From contig JARKOC010000533.1 of assembly GCA_029975915.1 (NCBI GenBank), positions 1 to 40,682 of the forward strand: a stretch of 40,682 bases of DNA. Reading direction: 5' to 3'. Of this stretch, positions 1-10,031 are shown piece by piece. The DNA comes from Bryobacteraceae bacterium (GTDB lineage: Bacteria > Acidobacteriota > Terriglobia > Bryobacterales > Bryobacteraceae). Numbering within the stretch: the first letter of the stretch is position 1; each line of letters starts with the position of its first letter. The notes under the pieces were generated by a model. It saw only the letters and a list, made by a program, of their open reading frames with translations. It searched no databases and was not told the DNA's origin. A program made the translations under genes and the position numbers.

Positions 1-535
1 CGAAGCGGATCGATTGCTGGTTGCCTTCCCCAGTGTTGATAGCGCCCGGAGCCAGCGCCATCAAGCTGGCCCAGTGCCGCCCATTGAGTGGCATCTCGCG
101 CATCTGCTGGCCGCCGATGACCGTGCCAACCACAGCCGAGGCGCTCTCCAGCGGAGCGACTGTGTCTTCAACCGTGATCGTAGTCTCGACATTGCTAATC
201 TGGAGCGAAATGTCCAGTGTGCGGTTGTCGCCGACGCCAAGGCGCACATCCCTGATCGACACGGTCCGGAATCCAGTAGTAGAGGCAGTCACTACGTAGT
301 TGCCGATCGGAACCTGCGAAAACGTGTAGACTCCATTGCTGCCCGACTGTGCCACCCGCTTGAATCCGGTGTCCGCTGACGTCAGCTCGATTGATGCGCC
401 TTGAATCGCGGCGCCGGTGCCGTCTGCAACTGTTCCATAAAGAGTCGCTCGATCAACCTGGGAAGAGGCGGGCATCGCTGCCATGGCCAATGCCAGGACG
501 GCTGCTCCGAACGGGGCGCAAAAGGGACGGATCAT
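1..535 (-). CDS. TonB-dependent receptor with carboxypeptidase-regulatory N-terminal domain (5' part only)
   Basis: Runs off the left edge, so only the first 178 codons are present. Start ATG at 535, preceded by a near-perfect Shine-Dalgarno (AAAGGAGG, 7 nt spacer). Residues 1-26 form a Sec signal peptide (hydrophobic run ending in SSQ). Residues about 28-115 read as a CarboxypepD_reg-like beta-sandwich (LYGTVADGTGAAIQGASIEL, then GVYTFSQVPIGNYVVTAS). Next come a linker (ISNVETTITVED) and the beginning of the TonB plug (QMREMPLNGRHWASLMALAPG). In the acidobacterial members of this family the full protein is usually about 1,000 residues and sits in the outer membrane, taking up oligosaccharides or other large substrates with TonB energy. 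The substrate cannot be told from this fragment. Confidence 0.85.
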   Translation of the reverse strand, partial: MIRPFCAPFGAAVLALAMAAMPASSQVDRATLYGTVADGTGAAIQGASIELTSADTGFKRVAQSGSNGVYTFSQVPIGNYVVTASTTGFRTVSIRDVRLGVGDNRTLDISLQISNVETTITVEDTVAPLESASAVVGTVIGGQQMREMPLNGRHWASLMALAPGAINTGEGNQQSIRF

Positions 536-878
536 TGACAAACCTCCTTTCCGGTCCCAGATCGGTTCATCGACTTGGAACGGCGGAAAGACAATACTAG
601 CGACAGAAGATTACATTCACATTTCAAGTCGTTGACTATCCCGGAACAGAAGGATGGCAGTCCTTCCCAGGCGCATCTCGATCATGCTGCTGCGGCACCC
701 TGGACGGGGCATTCCCTTGCGCCTCTCCAAACGCAACGGCCATCCGCATCTCGAGCAAGGTTCACCTAACAAGACGCACTCGTCCCGGCCGTCGTCGATC
801 CCTCTTAGCCCACGCCTATCGCGTCAATAAACGGGCTCGCTTGAGCTTTGTCCGCCGCAACCAACAGGCCTATAGAAT
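536..878. other. Intergenic region, no gene seen
   Basis: This is the leader and promoter region of the TonB receptor gene plus the downstream region of the DUF5107 gene. Apart from the strong Shine-Dalgarno at 538-550 I see no convincing promoter pair, terminator stem or small ORF. Short ORFs here lack ribosome sites and family resemblance. Confidence 0.5.
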
Positions 879-3800
879 CTAAATCCCACTGGCCGCGTTC
901 GCCAGCAGCGCCTTCGCCTCTGTCAGATACCGGTTCAGTTGCACGGCTTTGGCGAACGACGCCTTGGCCGCCGCATTCTGACCGAGTCCCAACTGCCCCA
1001 GGCCGGTTACATAGAAGGCCATCGCCTCGCGCAATTGCCGGGACTGCGCCTCGCCGAACTTGGCGAAAAAGTCGCGGCGCGGCGTCCGCGTCATCGCCTC
1101 CTGCCCGGCCTTGACCAAGGCCTCAAAGACTTGCCTGGCGCGCGCTTTCTCACCCAGTTCCACCAGGGACATACCGCGGAAGTACAACAGCACAGCGCCG
1201 GAATCCACCGTCGCCCGCGGGTTGTCCTCCGTGCCGATTAATGCCGCCGCCGATTCTCGATATGCCTTCTCCGCCTCGGCCTTCCTACCCATCGCTGCCA
1301 GCGCCTTGCCCTCCCAATAATGCGCCTCCGGAGCCCGTGATCCGCGGTAGCTGCGCGTCGTTTCCAGGTTTTCAGGATAGTTAATGGCGGATTTGTATGA
1401 CGCCAGCGCCCCGGCGTAGTCCTTCGCCGCCATCTTCTTGTGGCCCTGATGGATGTTGGCGTCGGTCCAGGCGTCGGTCACAGAGAAGCGCGCGCCGCCT
1501 TCCCATATGTGGAAGTGGCGATTTTTCATGATCTCGATGGCGGCGTCTTCCTGACCGGCGAGCAGCCGCAATTGGACTTCGCGCGCCGCCGCGTCGTCGC
1601 GCTTGCGGACATGCTCCTTGTTTTTGTCGATGATGGCGAGCCTCTTCTCCACCGGAGCCTGGGCCCATTCGTACAGACGGTCGAGTTCGTAGTACCAAAG
1701 CGCATCCGTGGGATCGAGCGAGAGGGCTTTTTCGAGTTCGGCCGTTGCTTGCGGGACAGTTTTTTCGTCCGCGCTCCAGGCGACTGCCAGGTTGCGGTGG
1801 GCGATCGCCATTGAAGGATCGCGCTTCAAGGCCTCCTGCCACATCTTGACCGCTTCGGCCGGTTGGCGATCATACAGGTACAGTCCCATCAAATAGGGTG
1901 GCCGCGCGTCGGCGGGGTTCAACTCCATCGCCGCCTTTAATGCGGGCAACGCCTCGCGCTGCCATGGGAAGACGAAATCGAGTCCCATCTTCGCCGCCCG
2001 CTCGAAATGCGCCTTGGCCGTCGGCGCCTGGCCCATGCGCTGCGCCAGCCAGCCCCGGTAGTAAGCCACCATGGGCGACTGCACCGGCATCTGGTCCAAC
2101 AGCAATGCTGCTTCGAGGTTCATGCCCGCGTTCAGGCAATCCACCACCAGTTCCAGGCCCTCATCCGGGAACGCCTTGAACGTTGTCACCAGTTCGCCCG
2201 CGTTCCTGAAACCGCGCGGATCAATGGGATCGATTTCACCGATGCGCTGTCTCGCCTGCCTCGCCTCGCCTCCCCGGCCTAGCCGCATCAGGATGGTCGA
2301 TTTCAGCGACAGCGCCCGCGTGTTCCACTGATTGGTCACCAAGGACCGGTCCAGCAGCGCGAGCGCCTTGTCGAGATCGCCTTTCCAGGCGGCGATTTCG
2401 GCTAGTTGGAAGTAAGCCGGAGATTGCCACGCGTAGGTCCATGCCGCGCGCTGCAAAGCGTCCTCGGCCTCCTTATACTTCTCCTGGAGTTTCAACGACA
2501 ACCCCAGGTAGTAAAGCGGCTCGCCGTCCTTCGGGCGCGTGTGGTTGTAAGTCAACCGGGCCACGGCCTTGCGCAAGAGCTTCTCGGCGTCGGCATACCT
2601 CGCCCGCTTGATGTAGAGGATGCCCAGAGCCGTGTTCGCCTTGACGTCGCCCGGGTCGCGTTTCAGCGCTTCTTCGTAATAAGGATCGGGCTCGAGCGCC
2701 GGACTGTGGAATTGCTCCAGCCGCTGAGCGGCCAGCGTCAACTCCTCTACCGTTTTGAAAGACTCCGGAGCCCCAGGAGGAACCACCGGCTTTGGCATCG
2801 GCTCGGGCTTGAGCGTCTCGGCCTTGTAGGAGACCAGTTCGCGCCCGCCAAACAACAGCGCCGCCTTCACATCATCCTGCTTCGTGCCGGACGGAAGTGC
2901 GACCTCATCAACTAGCGGATGCGCCGGATCCATATCAACCACCTTCGACCACGCTTCCTTGCCTGCCACGGCGACGACCGCTTTCGCCTGCTTGCGGATC
3001 GATGTCGTATAAAAGCCCACCTTCGCCTTGCCGTCCTTGATCTCGAGATTCACTGCCGCGTCCGCCGTCGCCGCCTTGGCGCCGCCGATGCCCCGGAACG
3101 GATACCAGTACTGCTTCACCGACTTCGCCTCGTACGGCTGCATCCAGGAATAGTCCGGCTGATTGTCCGACCACGCGCCCACCATCAACTCCAGATACGG
3201 CCCGTCCGTATCGCTCAGGATGTTGTTCCACATCCGGCCCGACGGTCCCGTCCCCCACGTAAAAAACTTCTTGCCCGGTGCCTGGTGGTGGTCAGCCACG
3301 TGCATCGTGCCGGCTTGTTTGCCGTGGTCGTAGCCTGCGATGAAATCCTCCTCGTCGTTCACGCAGAACATCGAGATCGAACTCGGATGGTTCTTCCACC
3401 AGCTCACTTCCACCCCTTTGCGGAAGTCGATGCCGTTGTAGATCGAATCCGCCACCGGCCACTTGGCGTATTCGCGCTTGGCGTGCTGCGTGACCCACTG
3501 CGTCTTGGGCGGAAAAATGATCTGGTAGTCGTTGTTCGTATGCACGGCGACGTTGGCGAAATAGAGCAGCGAATTGGCCAGCGGCGTTGTGTTGAGCGCA
3601 GTCACTTTGGCTTCCAGTACGGATGAACCCGGCCGCAGCGTTAGCCCTATCGCCCACCGCATCCGGTCGCGGATCTCCATCTCACCCACCCAAACCGTCT
3701 TAGAGCCGTCGGGGTTCACTTGTGTCTTGTACAGCGCTGGCTGGAAGCTCGATGTCCGGTGGTGGTGCGGAATGTTCCACTCGACGCCGCCCGAGATCCA

Positions 3801-4196
3801 TGCCCCCAACATGCCGATCAGCGCCGGCTTGACCACCGATTGCTTGTAGAAGAAGTTGTAGCCGTTGGTCTTGTCCACGGCCTCCCAGATCCGCCCGCCG
3901 ATCTCCGGCATCACGCACACCTTGACGTATTCATTCTCGAGACAGACGAGCTTGTAACTTTTGTCCACCTTCCGCTCGGTGAGAGTGTCATACATCGGCG
4001 ATGGGTAAATGTAGCCTTTAGCGCCTTGATACGTGCGTCCGGTATAGAACAGCGGATTCCGGTCGGGCGGTCCAACTTGATAGGTCGGAATCACTGTGTC
4101 CACTTCTTTCACCGTCACCGCCTCGGCGGCCGGAGGCTGCGTTTGGGCGAGCAATGGGAGCATGGCCAGGATCAGGAACAGGAGTGTGCGCGGCAT
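879..4196 (-). CDS. Secreted DUF5107 / tetratricopeptide-repeat protein
   Basis: 1105 residues. ATG at 4196 is preceded by AAGGAA about 9 nt upstream. Residues 1-18 are a signal peptide ([18 protein letters not shown]). Residues about 30-340 match the DUF5107 type: aromatic-rich, with [21 protein letters not shown], a [12 protein letters not shown] segment and [18 protein letters not shown]. This fold resembles galactose-mutarotase-like beta-sandwiches and is generally found next to carbohydrate-degrading genes. From about residue 505 to the end there are repeated TPR helices (for example [23 protein letters not shown] and [31 protein letters not shown]). The two-part build is normal for this family in Acidobacteriota and Bacteroidota. 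The biochemical role is not established; a sugar-binding or epimerase-like role in the periplasm is an inference. Confidence 0.85.
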   Translation of the reverse strand: MPRTLLFLILAMLPLLAQTQPPAAEAVTVKEVDTVIPTYQVGPPDRNPLFYTGRTYQGAKGYIYPSPMYDTLTERKVDKSYKLVCLENEYVKVCVMPEIGGRIWEAVDKTNGYNFFYKQSVVKPALIGMLGAWISGGVEWNIPHHHRTSSFQPALYKTQVNPDGSKTVWVGEMEIRDRMRWAIGLTLRPGSSVLEAKVTALNTTPLANSLLYFANVAVHTNNDYQIIFPPKTQWVTQHAKREYAKWPVADSIYNGIDFRKGVEVSWWKNHPSSISMFCVNDEEDFIAGYDHGKQAGTMHVADHHQAPGKKFFTWGTGPSGRMWNNILSDTDGPYLELMVGAWSDNQPDYSWMQPYEAKSVKQYWYPFRGIGGAKAATADAAVNLEIKDGKAKVGFYTTSIRKQAKAVVAVAGKEAWSKVVDMDPAHPLVDEVALPSGTKQDDVKAALLFGGRELVSYKAETLKPEPMPKPVVPPGAPESFKTVEELTLAAQRLEQFHSPALEPDPYYEEALKRDPGDVKANTALGILYIKRARYADAEKLLRKAVARLTYNHTRPKDGEPLYYLGLSLKLQEKYKEAEDALQRAAWTYAWQSPAYFQLAEIAAWKGDLDKALALLDRSLVTNQWNTRALSLKSTILMRLGRGGEARQARQRIGEIDPIDPRGFRNAGELVTTFKAFPDEGLELVVDCLNAGMNLEAALLLDQMPVQSPMVAYYRGWLAQRMGQAPTAKAHFERAAKMGLDFVFPWQREALPALKAAMELNPADARPPYLMGLYLYDRQPAEAVKMWQEALKRDPSMAIAHRNLAVAWSADEKTVPQATAELEKALSLDPTDALWYYELDRLYEWAQAPVEKRLAIIDKNKEHVRKRDDAAAREVQLRLLAGQEDAAIEIMKNRHFHIWEGGARFSVTDAWTDANIHQGHKKMAAKDYAGALASYKSAINYPENLETTRSYRGSRAPEAHYWEGKALAAMGRKAEAEKAYRESAAALIGTEDNPRATVDSGAVLLYFRGMSLVELGEKARARQVFEALVKAGQEAMTRTPRRDFFAKFGEAQSRQLREAMAFYVTGLGQLGLGQNAAAKASFAKAVQLNRYLTEAKALLANAASGI

Positions 4197-4215
4197 GTGA
4201 GTTTCCTTGGCTCAG

Positions 4216-4221
4216 AGTATA
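4216..4221 (-). promoter_or_regulatory. -10 box (TATACT) of the DUF5107 gene
   Basis: TATACT on the minus strand, 19 nt before the ATG at 4196, which leaves a short leader containing the AAGGAA ribosome site. No clear -35 at 17 bp (TTCCTG is the best match). Confidence 0.4.
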
Positions 4222-4306
4222 TCGACATGGATGGCCGGCAGGAACAAATGAGGCGCCAATCTTCCTGGTCCGTTTGCCGCGGCGGAAGACCCAGGGACTC
4301 GCACGT

Positions 4307-4312
4307 TATCAT
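4307..4312 (+). promoter_or_regulatory. -10-like box (TATCAT) directly upstream of asd
   Basis: TATCAT ends 9 nt before the asd ATG at 4322, so the transcript would begin at or a few bases before the start codon. A weak GGAAGA lies between, so a conventional Shine-Dalgarno reading is also possible. No -35 element is evident. Confidence 0.35.
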
Positions 4313-4321
4313 GGAAGAACG

Positions 4322-5428
4322 ATGCTCAAAGTTGGATTCATTGGTTGGCGAGGCATGGTCGGTTCGGTCCTGATGCAGCGCATGCGTGAAGAGTCAGATT
4401 TCGCGGGGATTGAATCGACTTTCTTTACTACGTCAAACGTCGGCGGGCAGGCCCCGCCCGAGGGCGGCCCCGGCGCCACCCTGCTTGACGCCTACGACCT
4501 GAAAGCTCTCTCCGCCTGCGATGTGCTGCTCTCATGCCAGGGTGGCGACTATACCGGCAAGGTCTATGGCGAACTCATGAAGAGCGGCTGGAAAGGCTAT
4601 TGGATCGACGCCGCCTCAACGCTCCGCATGGCCGATGATGCTGTCATCATCCTGGATCCCGTCAATCGGGGCGTCATTGACGCTGCCTTGAAAAGCGGCA
4701 TCCGAACATACGTCGGCGGCAATTGCACTGTCAGCCTGATGCTCATGGCCCTCGGCGGCCTCTTCAGAGAAGGCCTTGTCGAATGGGTCTCCTCAATGAC
4801 CTACCAGGCGGCTTCCGGCGCCGGCGCTGCCAAGATGCTCGAACTCATGGCCCAGATGGAACGTCTCACCGCCGCCGCCAAGGACGCGCCTAAGTCCGAC
4901 GCGCTCACCGTCGAAACGGCCGTCACCGCAATGCAGCGCTCCGCCCAAATGCCCATCGCCGAATTCGGCGCGCCGCTGGCCGGCAGCCTGCTCGCCTGGA
5001 TCGACAAGGAGATGCCCGCCGGCCAGACCCGCGAGGAGTGGAAGGGCGAAACCGAGACCAACAAGATTCTTGGCACGTCAAAAACCATTCCCGTCGATGG
5101 CATCTGCGTCCGCATCGGCACCCTGCGCTGCCATAGCCAGGCCATCACCGTAAAGCTCACCAGGGATGTCCCCATGGCCGATGTCGAAGCGATTCTCGCC
5201 TCCACGACACCCTGGACGAAGGTAGTCCCGAACAACAAACAGGAAACCATCACCGACCTGACGCCCACCGCCGTCACCGGCACTCTCACCGTGCCCGTCG
5301 GCCGCCTGCACAAGTTGCGCATTGGCCCCGAGTACCTCGGCGCGTTCACCGTCGGCGACCAGCTTCTTTGGGGCGCCGCCGAACCGCTGCGCCGCATGGT
5401 CCGTATCCTACGCGAACACCTCGGATAG
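4322..5428 (+). CDS. asd: Aspartate-semialdehyde dehydrogenase
   Basis: Cytosolic enzyme reducing L-aspartyl-4-phosphate to L-aspartate-4-semialdehyde with NADPH; the branch point to lysine/diaminopimelate, threonine and methionine. 368 residues, almost the same length as the E. coli enzyme (367). N-terminal Rossmann motif [18 protein letters not shown] (residues 4-21). Catalytic Cys135 lies in GGNCTVSLM. The dimerisation segment [20 protein letters not shown] and the conserved [17 protein letters not shown] block with the active-site His are present. The open frame extends upstream to 4154, but the homologous region starts at MLKVGFIG, so the ATG at 4322 is chosen. It stands alone, divergent from the DUF5107 gene, with no other lysine-pathway gene nearby. 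Confidence 0.95.
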   Translation: MLKVGFIGWRGMVGSVLMQRMREESDFAGIESTFFTTSNVGGQAPPEGGPGATLLDAYDLKALSACDVLLSCQGGDYTGKVYGELMKSGWKGYWIDAASTLRMADDAVIILDPVNRGVIDAALKSGIRTYVGGNCTVSLMLMALGGLFREGLVEWVSSMTYQAASGAGAAKMLELMAQMERLTAAAKDAPKSDALTVETAVTAMQRSAQMPIAEFGAPLAGSLLAWIDKEMPAGQTREEWKGETETNKILGTSKTIPVDGICVRIGTLRCHSQAITVKLTRDVPMADVEAILASTTPWTKVVPNNKQETITDLTPTAVTGTLTVPVGRLHKLRIGPEYLGAFTVGDQLLWGAAEPLRRMVRILREHLG

Positions 5429-5448
5429 TCAGCCGCGCACTCAGTAGG

Positions 5449-5485
5449 GCGGACTCCCGTGTCCGCGGCCGGCCCCCCGGCCGGC
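5449..5485. repeat. Tandem double-hairpin intergenic repeat, copy A
   Basis: Two back-to-back stems: GCGGAC/GTCCGC (5449-5466) and GCCGGCC/GGCCGGC (5468-5485), just after asd. A related arrangement occurs at 8373-8408. No T-run follows, so it is not a typical intrinsic terminator for the plus strand. It more likely represents a dispersed REP-like element that may protect or terminate messages. Confidence 0.6.
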
Positions 5486-5669
5486 AACTCGCAGCATCGT
5501 TCCGTCACATGCGGTCGTGCGCGAGTTCTTGTGAGCCATTCCAATTCACCGGTTCTGTCGCAGATGCAACCCTTACAGGTTGCGGGTCGCGCCGCATCAC
5601 GCAGGAGCATCGCCTGGTCTACCGCGTCACCGGCCGGCGTATGGACTTCCTCGTTTGCCGCTACCACTA

Positions 5670-7061
5670 CTAAGCCGGATCCACCCACGGCCGCGTTCGG
5701 TCCCACTCCTCCAACGCCCTCACCCAAGCCGCATGGCGCGCCCGCAACCTGGCCAGCTCCGCCGCACTTCCCGCCTCGCCGGCCAGGTTCCGCTCCTCCA
5801 GCGGATCCGCCTGCAAGTCGTACAACTCTTCTTCCGGCGGCTTGTCCGAGACGTACTTGGTGTATTTCCACCGCGAGTCCCTCACCCCTTCGGTCTGCGG
5901 GATCCACGCATGGACGAAGTTGTGTTCGTAAAAGAACTCGCTCCGCCACGCCTCGCGGCTCCCCCGCAGCGCCGGAATCAAACTCCGCCCTTGCATATGC
6001 GGCCCGTCGTTCACCCCCGCCAGTTCCAGCAGCGTCGGCGCGATGTCGATGTTCAGCGACATCTGTTTCGTCCGCATGCCCCGCATCCGCGCCGTCCGCG
6101 GATCGTTCACGATCAACGGCGTCCGGATCGACTCCTCGTGCATGAACCACTTGCCAGCCAGCCCATGTTCGCCCAAATAGAATCCGTTGTCGCCCGCGTA
6201 GATGATCACCGTGTTGTCGCGCTGCCCCTTGGCCTCCAGCGCCTTCACCATCTCACCCACAGCCCGGTCCACGCCCGTCACCAGCCTGAAATACGACTTC
6301 ACTGACTCCTGGAACAACCTCGGAGTCCCAAACCGCACCGCCCACCGCCTCCTCGCCTCGCTCCGCTGCACGCTCAGCGGCAGCATGGTGATGTACTCCC
6401 GGTCCGCCGTCTTCGGCAGCGGAATCGTCACGTCTCTATACAACCCCTCGTCCCGCGGATAGTAAAGGAACTGCCTCGGATCATCATCCTGGACGTGAGG
6501 CGCTTTGAAGCTCACCGACAGGCAAAACGGCTCGTCCCGCTTCGACGAATCGATGAACTCCACCGCCTGGTCCGCCATGATCTGCGTCAGATGCGGACCG
6601 GGCTCGCCCTTAGGAAAATAGAGGCCCTGGCCCCTGAATCCCCGCCAGTAGTCGAACTGGTCCGCCGGCAACTCTCCGCCATCCAGCCCATACTTGCCGA
6701 CAAAGCCCGTCCTGTAGCCTGCCTTCCGCAGCTGCGCCGGATACGTTCTGTCGAACTGCTCACGCGTGAACTGCTGATTGAACGCAAGGACTCCATGGTT
6801 CCGCGCATACAGCCCGCTGAAGAAGCTCGCCCGGCTGGTCACGCAGATCGCCGTCGTTACAAAGTTGTTTTCAAACGTGACGCCCGTGCGCGACAGTGCG
6901 TCGATGTTCGGCGTCTGGATGATTCTGTTCTCCATGCATCCGAGTGCATCCCAGCGGTGGTCGTCGCCAAGCAGGAAGAGCAGGTTCGGGCGCCGCGCGC
7001 CAGTCTGCGCAAATGCCGCTCCTGCCGCCGATGCCATGAATCCACGCCGCGTGATAGTCAT
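5670..7061 (-). CDS. Sulfatase (arylsulfatase/alkaline-phosphatase fold), Tat-exported
   Basis: 463 residues from ATG 7061. Formylglycine-type S1 sulfatase hydrolysing a sulfate ester, probably in the periplasm. The N-terminus MTITRRGFMASAAGAAFAQ carries the RR-x-F of a Tat signal. Metal-binding Asp33-Asp34 are in LLGDDHRW. The maturation site is Cys73 in CVTSR followed by ASFFSG; the usual third residue Pro is Thr here, which is seen in some subfamilies. Later metal and substrate residues are in YAGDNGFYLGEHGLAGKW. The open frame allows a start at 7073, but that ATG lies inside a TATGAT box located 7 nt before the second ATG, so 7061 is preferred. No sulfatase-maturing enzyme is in the window. 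Substrate unknown. Confidence 0.9.
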   Translation of the reverse strand: MTITRRGFMASAAGAAFAQTGARRPNLLFLLGDDHRWDALGCMENRIIQTPNIDALSRTGVTFENNFVTTAICVTSRASFFSGLYARNHGVLAFNQQFTREQFDRTYPAQLRKAGYRTGFVGKYGLDGGELPADQFDYWRGFRGQGLYFPKGEPGPHLTQIMADQAVEFIDSSKRDEPFCLSVSFKAPHVQDDDPRQFLYYPRDEGLYRDVTIPLPKTADREYITMLPLSVQRSEARRRWAVRFGTPRLFQESVKSYFRLVTGVDRAVGEMVKALEAKGQRDNTVIIYAGDNGFYLGEHGLAGKWFMHEESIRTPLIVNDPRTARMRGMRTKQMSLNIDIAPTLLELAGVNDGPHMQGRSLIPALRGSREAWRSEFFYEHNFVHAWIPQTEGVRDSRWKYTKYVSDKPPEEELYDLQADPLEERNLAGEAGSAAELARLRARHAAWVRALEEWDRTRPWVDPA

Positions 7062-7068
7062 GGCTGCA

Positions 7069-7074
7069 ATCATA
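7069..7074 (-). promoter_or_regulatory. -10-like box (TATGAT) 7 nt before the sulfatase start
   Basis: TATGAT on the minus strand, followed by TGCAGCC and ATG at 7061. The spacing puts the expected transcription start at the A of the ATG. The alternative upstream ATG (7073) overlaps this box. No Shine-Dalgarno is visible before 7061. Confidence 0.45.
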
Positions 7075-7118
7075 ATCCACCAGCAATGCCGCTAGACTGA
7101 AACAAAGGAACTCGCCCA

Positions 7119-8360
7119 ATGAACCGCCGTGCCCTCATCGCTTCCAGCTTTTTCGGCGTCGCCGCATCGGCGCGCGGACCCGCCCAGGCGCTTCCGTCGA
7201 AATCCCTACTGGAATCCAACGCCGACAAGTATTGGAGCCAGGTCCGCAAGGAGCAGTTCTTCCTGCCCGAATGGCGAATTTTCCTCAACAACGGGAGCCT
7301 CGGCGTCGCGCCGCGCAAGGTGGTCGACGCCATGTTCGAATTCGAAAAGGCCGGTGACGGCCGCATCTCCGATGAATACCCGCGCTGGGGCTACGAAACC
7401 CTGGACTCCGAACGCACCGAAGTCGCCGCGTTCGTCGGCTGTAAGAAGGACGAGTTGGCGCTCACCCATTGCGCAACGGAGTCCATGTCGATGATCGCCG
7501 CCGGCATCGACCTCAAAGCCGGCGACGAAGTCGTCATCACCAACGAAGAGCACCCCAGCGGCAAGGCGCCCTGGCACCGCCGCGCACAGCGCGACGGCGT
7601 CACGGTTCGCGAGGTCAACATCCCGCATCCGCCAAAGAACCCTGGCCAGCTCGCCGACATCATGATCTCCGCCATCGGCCCTCGCACCCGCGTGCTCAGC
7701 TTCAGCGGCATCATCACCGGCACCGGCGTCATCATGCCTGTCCGCCAGATCTGCGACGCTGCCCGCGCCAAGGGCGTCATCACGGTCATCGACGGCGCGC
7801 ACGTCAACGGACAGATCCCGTTCCGCCTGGATGAATCCGGCTGCGACTACTTCGCCGGCAGCCCGCACAAGTGGATGTTTGCGCCGGCAGGCTGTGGCAT
7901 TCTCTACATCCGCGAGGAGAACCTCGACCGCCTCTGGCCCACCATCGTCACAGGCGGCTGGGACGACAAATCGGCCAAGGCCGCGCGCTTCATGAAGATC
8001 GGCACCAACAATCGCGCCATCGTCACCGGCCTCATCGCCGGCCTGCGATTCCACAAGGAACTCGGCTCGGAGAACGTCTACGCGCGCATTCATCAACTGG
8101 CCAAACGAACTTACAAAATGATCGCCGCGCGGCCCTACCTCGAACTCGTCAGTCCCGCCGACGACTCGATGTACGGCTGCCTGGTGACGATGAGTTTCCG
8201 CGGCGCCAAACTCGATGAACTGTGGCGGAAGGCCCGTGAGCGCAAGATCTGGGTCTATGGCGGCGAGCGTTTGCGTATGTCACATCACGTCCACACCCGC
8301 CCCGAGGATGTGGACGCGTTCTTCGAGTTGACCGACGAACTCTTCGCCCGCAAGCCGTAG
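7119..8360 (+). CDS. PLP-dependent aminotransferase class V (cysteine-desulfurase/isopenicillin-N-epimerase-like), exported
   Basis: 413 residues; ATG 7119 with AAAGGA about 10 nt upstream. The N-terminus MNRRALIASSFFGVAASARGP looks like a Tat/Sec signal, unusual for a PLP enzyme but common in this family branch of Acidobacteriota. The PLP fold is clear: FLNNGSLGVAPRKV near the N-terminus, cofactor-contacting Asp225 and His228 in VIDGAHVNGQ, and Schiff-base Lys251 in GSPHKWMFAP. No catalytic Cys loop typical of IscS/NifS is obvious, so the isopenicillin-N-epimerase-like group fits better than a cysteine desulfurase. The reaction cannot be assigned. It lies between two sulfatase genes and is divergent from the first. 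Confidence 0.85.
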   Translation: MNRRALIASSFFGVAASARGPAQALPSKSLLESNADKYWSQVRKEQFFLPEWRIFLNNGSLGVAPRKVVDAMFEFEKAGDGRISDEYPRWGYETLDSERTEVAAFVGCKKDELALTHCATESMSMIAAGIDLKAGDEVVITNEEHPSGKAPWHRRAQRDGVTVREVNIPHPPKNPGQLADIMISAIGPRTRVLSFSGIITGTGVIMPVRQICDAARAKGVITVIDGAHVNGQIPFRLDESGCDYFAGSPHKWMFAPAGCGILYIREENLDRLWPTIVTGGWDDKSAKAARFMKIGTNNRAIVTGLIAGLRFHKELGSENVYARIHQLAKRTYKMIAARPYLELVSPADDSMYGCLVTMSFRGAKLDELWRKARERKIWVYGGERLRMSHHVHTRPEDVDAFFELTDELFARKP

Positions 8361-8372
8361 CCATCCGGAAGG

Positions 8373-8408
8373 CGGACCCCCTGGTCCGCGCGTGGCCCCA
8401 GGGCCGCG
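8373..8408. repeat. Tandem double-hairpin intergenic repeat, copy B
   Basis: Stem 1 GCGGACC/GGTCCGC (8373-8390) and stem 2 GTGGCCC/GGGCCGC with one G-T pair (8393-8408), just after the aminotransferase stop. Same design as 5449-5485: the first stem core GCGGAC...GTCCGC is identical and the second stem is again GGCC-based. Confidence 0.6.
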
Positions 8409-8497
8409 TCTGCCGATTCCCTCCGGGAACGCCAGGATATCAGCTCCTCCGGTAAGTCTTCAACCAGATTCTCCCGGCGCTGCTGCTCGTCTCACGA

Positions 8498-8503
8498 TAT
8501 GAT
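8498..8503 (+). promoter_or_regulatory. -10-like box (TATGAT) 7 nt before the second sulfatase start
   Basis: TATGAT, TTCGGAC, then ATG at 8511. As at 7069-7074, the upstream in-frame ATG (8499) is inside the box, so the downstream ATG is the credible start. No ribosome site precedes it. Confidence 0.45.
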
Positions 8504-8510
8504 TTCGGAC

Positions 8511-9935
8511 ATGTCAGGACCCATCGCCGGCTCTTTCTCCCGACGTCAGTTGCTTGGCTCACCCGCCATTGCCGGCCTCGTCCGCCGGGCCGCCGCCGCC
8601 CAGCGCCGCCCGCCCAATATCCTGTTTATCTTTGCCGACGACCTCGGCTGGCGCGACACCTCGGCCAATGGCTCCGATTTCAACGAAACGCCAAACCTCA
8701 CGCGCCTGGCCGCCGAGGGCATGACCTTCACCCAGGCCTACGCCTCCGCCGCCAACTGCGCCCCGTCGCGCGCCTGCCTGCTCTCGGGCCAGTACACCCC
8801 CCGCCATGGTATCTACGCCGTCGACAACACCATGCGCGGCCCGAAAGAGCTGATGCGCATGATCCCCATCCCCAACCGCCAGGACCTCGACCCTTCGAAC
8901 GTCACCTTCGCCGAAGCCATGAAAGCCGCCGGCTACGCAACCGGCCACTTCGGCAAATGGCATCTCGGCGACGGCCCTTCCGCGCCTGGCGCCCAGGGTT
9001 TCGACGTCACTTTCAACTCCCGCCCCAATCCAAACCAGCGCCGCGACGAGCCCGAAGACCCCAAGGGCATTTACTCTCTCACCCGCGCCGCCGGCGACTT
9101 CATCGAATCCAACCGCAACCGCCCGTTTCTGGCTTACGTCGCCCATCACGCCATCCATACGGCCCTCGAAGCCCGCCCTTCTTCACTCGCCCGCTTCCAG
9201 GCCAAGGCTCGCGGCAAGCAGCACGGCAATCCTCTCTACGCCGCCTGCACTTATGATCTTGATGACGGTGTCGGCCGCCTTCTGGCCCGCCTCGACTCGC
9301 TCGGCCTCCGGGACAACACCCTCGTCCTTTTCACCTCCGACAACGGCGGCACCCAGCAATCCTCCCAGGAACCCTTGCGCGGCAACAAGGGCTGCTATTA
9401 CGAGGGCGGAATCCGCGAACCTATGATCGTCCGCTGGCCCGGCATGGTCCGCCCAGCTTCGACATGCGAAGTCCCGGTCTCGAACATCGACTTCTACCCC
9501 ACCTTCCTGGCCGCTGCCGGCGCCCGCCCGCCCTCAGGCAAGGTCCTCGACGGCGAATCCATCATCCCGTTGCTGCGCGGCGCATCGGGCCTCAAACGCC
9601 AATCGATCTTCTGGCACTTCCCCGGCTATCTGAACGACCCGGTCATCCGGGGCCGCGACCCCGTCTTCCGCACCCGCCCCGTCTCGGTCATCCGCAAAGG
9701 CGACTTCAAGCTCCACCTCTATCACGAGGAATGGCAACTCGACGGCGGCCGCCAATCGCTCGCCACCAACCGCGCCGCCGAACTCTACAACATCCGCTTC
9801 GATCCCGGCGAGCGCGACGATCTGGTCATGAAAAACCCCGCCAAACGCGATGAACTCTTGAACGACCTCCTCGCCTGGCAACATTCCGCCAACGCCCCCA
9901 TGCCCACCCAGCCCAACCCCGGCTACAAGCCGTGA
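8511..9935 (+). CDS. Sulfatase, Tat-exported
   Basis: 474 residues. S1-type sulfatase with the canonical maturation motif Cys83-Ala-Pro-Ser-Arg followed by ACLLSG. Metal-binding Asp-Asp in FIFADDLGWRDT (residues 43-44), and TSDNGGTQQSSQEPLRGNKGCYYEGGIREPMIVRWPG in the second half, split here as TSDNGG, RGNKGCYYEGGIREP and MIVRWPG. The N-terminus contains SRRQLLGSPAIAG, a Tat-type signal. Ends with the usual C-terminal subdomain (AELYNIRFDPGERDDL). It belongs to a different sulfatase subfamily from the 5670-7061 gene, since motif and spacing differ, so the two probably remove different sulfate groups. The longest frame begins at 8499; 8511 is chosen for the promoter reason given at 8498-8503. 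Confidence 0.9.
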   Translation: MSGPIAGSFSRRQLLGSPAIAGLVRRAAAAQRRPPNILFIFADDLGWRDTSANGSDFNETPNLTRLAAEGMTFTQAYASAANCAPSRACLLSGQYTPRHGIYAVDNTMRGPKELMRMIPIPNRQDLDPSNVTFAEAMKAAGYATGHFGKWHLGDGPSAPGAQGFDVTFNSRPNPNQRRDEPEDPKGIYSLTRAAGDFIESNRNRPFLAYVAHHAIHTALEARPSSLARFQAKARGKQHGNPLYAACTYDLDDGVGRLLARLDSLGLRDNTLVLFTSDNGGTQQSSQEPLRGNKGCYYEGGIREPMIVRWPGMVRPASTCEVPVSNIDFYPTFLAAAGARPPSGKVLDGESIIPLLRGASGLKRQSIFWHFPGYLNDPVIRGRDPVFRTRPVSVIRKGDFKLHLYHEEWQLDGGRQSLATNRAAELYNIRFDPGERDDLVMKNPAKRDELLNDLLAWQHSANAPMPTQPNPGYKP

Positions 9936-10031
9936 TGAAGTGGCTTCCCGGCCACGGCGAGTTGCGCGCGGGCAATTGGCATGAAGCATGCATCCGGCTG
10001 TTCTTGTTGGGGAGGAACGGAAGAGGGGGGA

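Noticed and set aside
4801..6150. 449-codon minus-strand ORF
   Set aside because: Antisense to asd and overlapping the sulfatase in another frame; low-complexity Arg/Ala/Gly composition and no family similarity. Typical GC-rich shadow.
7062..7073. Longer sulfatase start (MIAAM)
   Set aside because: The ATG is part of a TATGAT promoter-like box; the second ATG gives a cleaner Tat signal.
7206..8096. 296-codon minus-strand ORF opposite the aminotransferase
   Set aside because: Shadow of the aminotransferase with its PLP motifs on the other strand; composition is an artefact of GC-rich third positions.
9940..9955. GTGGC/GCCAC stem after the second sulfatase as terminator
   Set aside because: Only 5 bp and no T-run; too weak to call.
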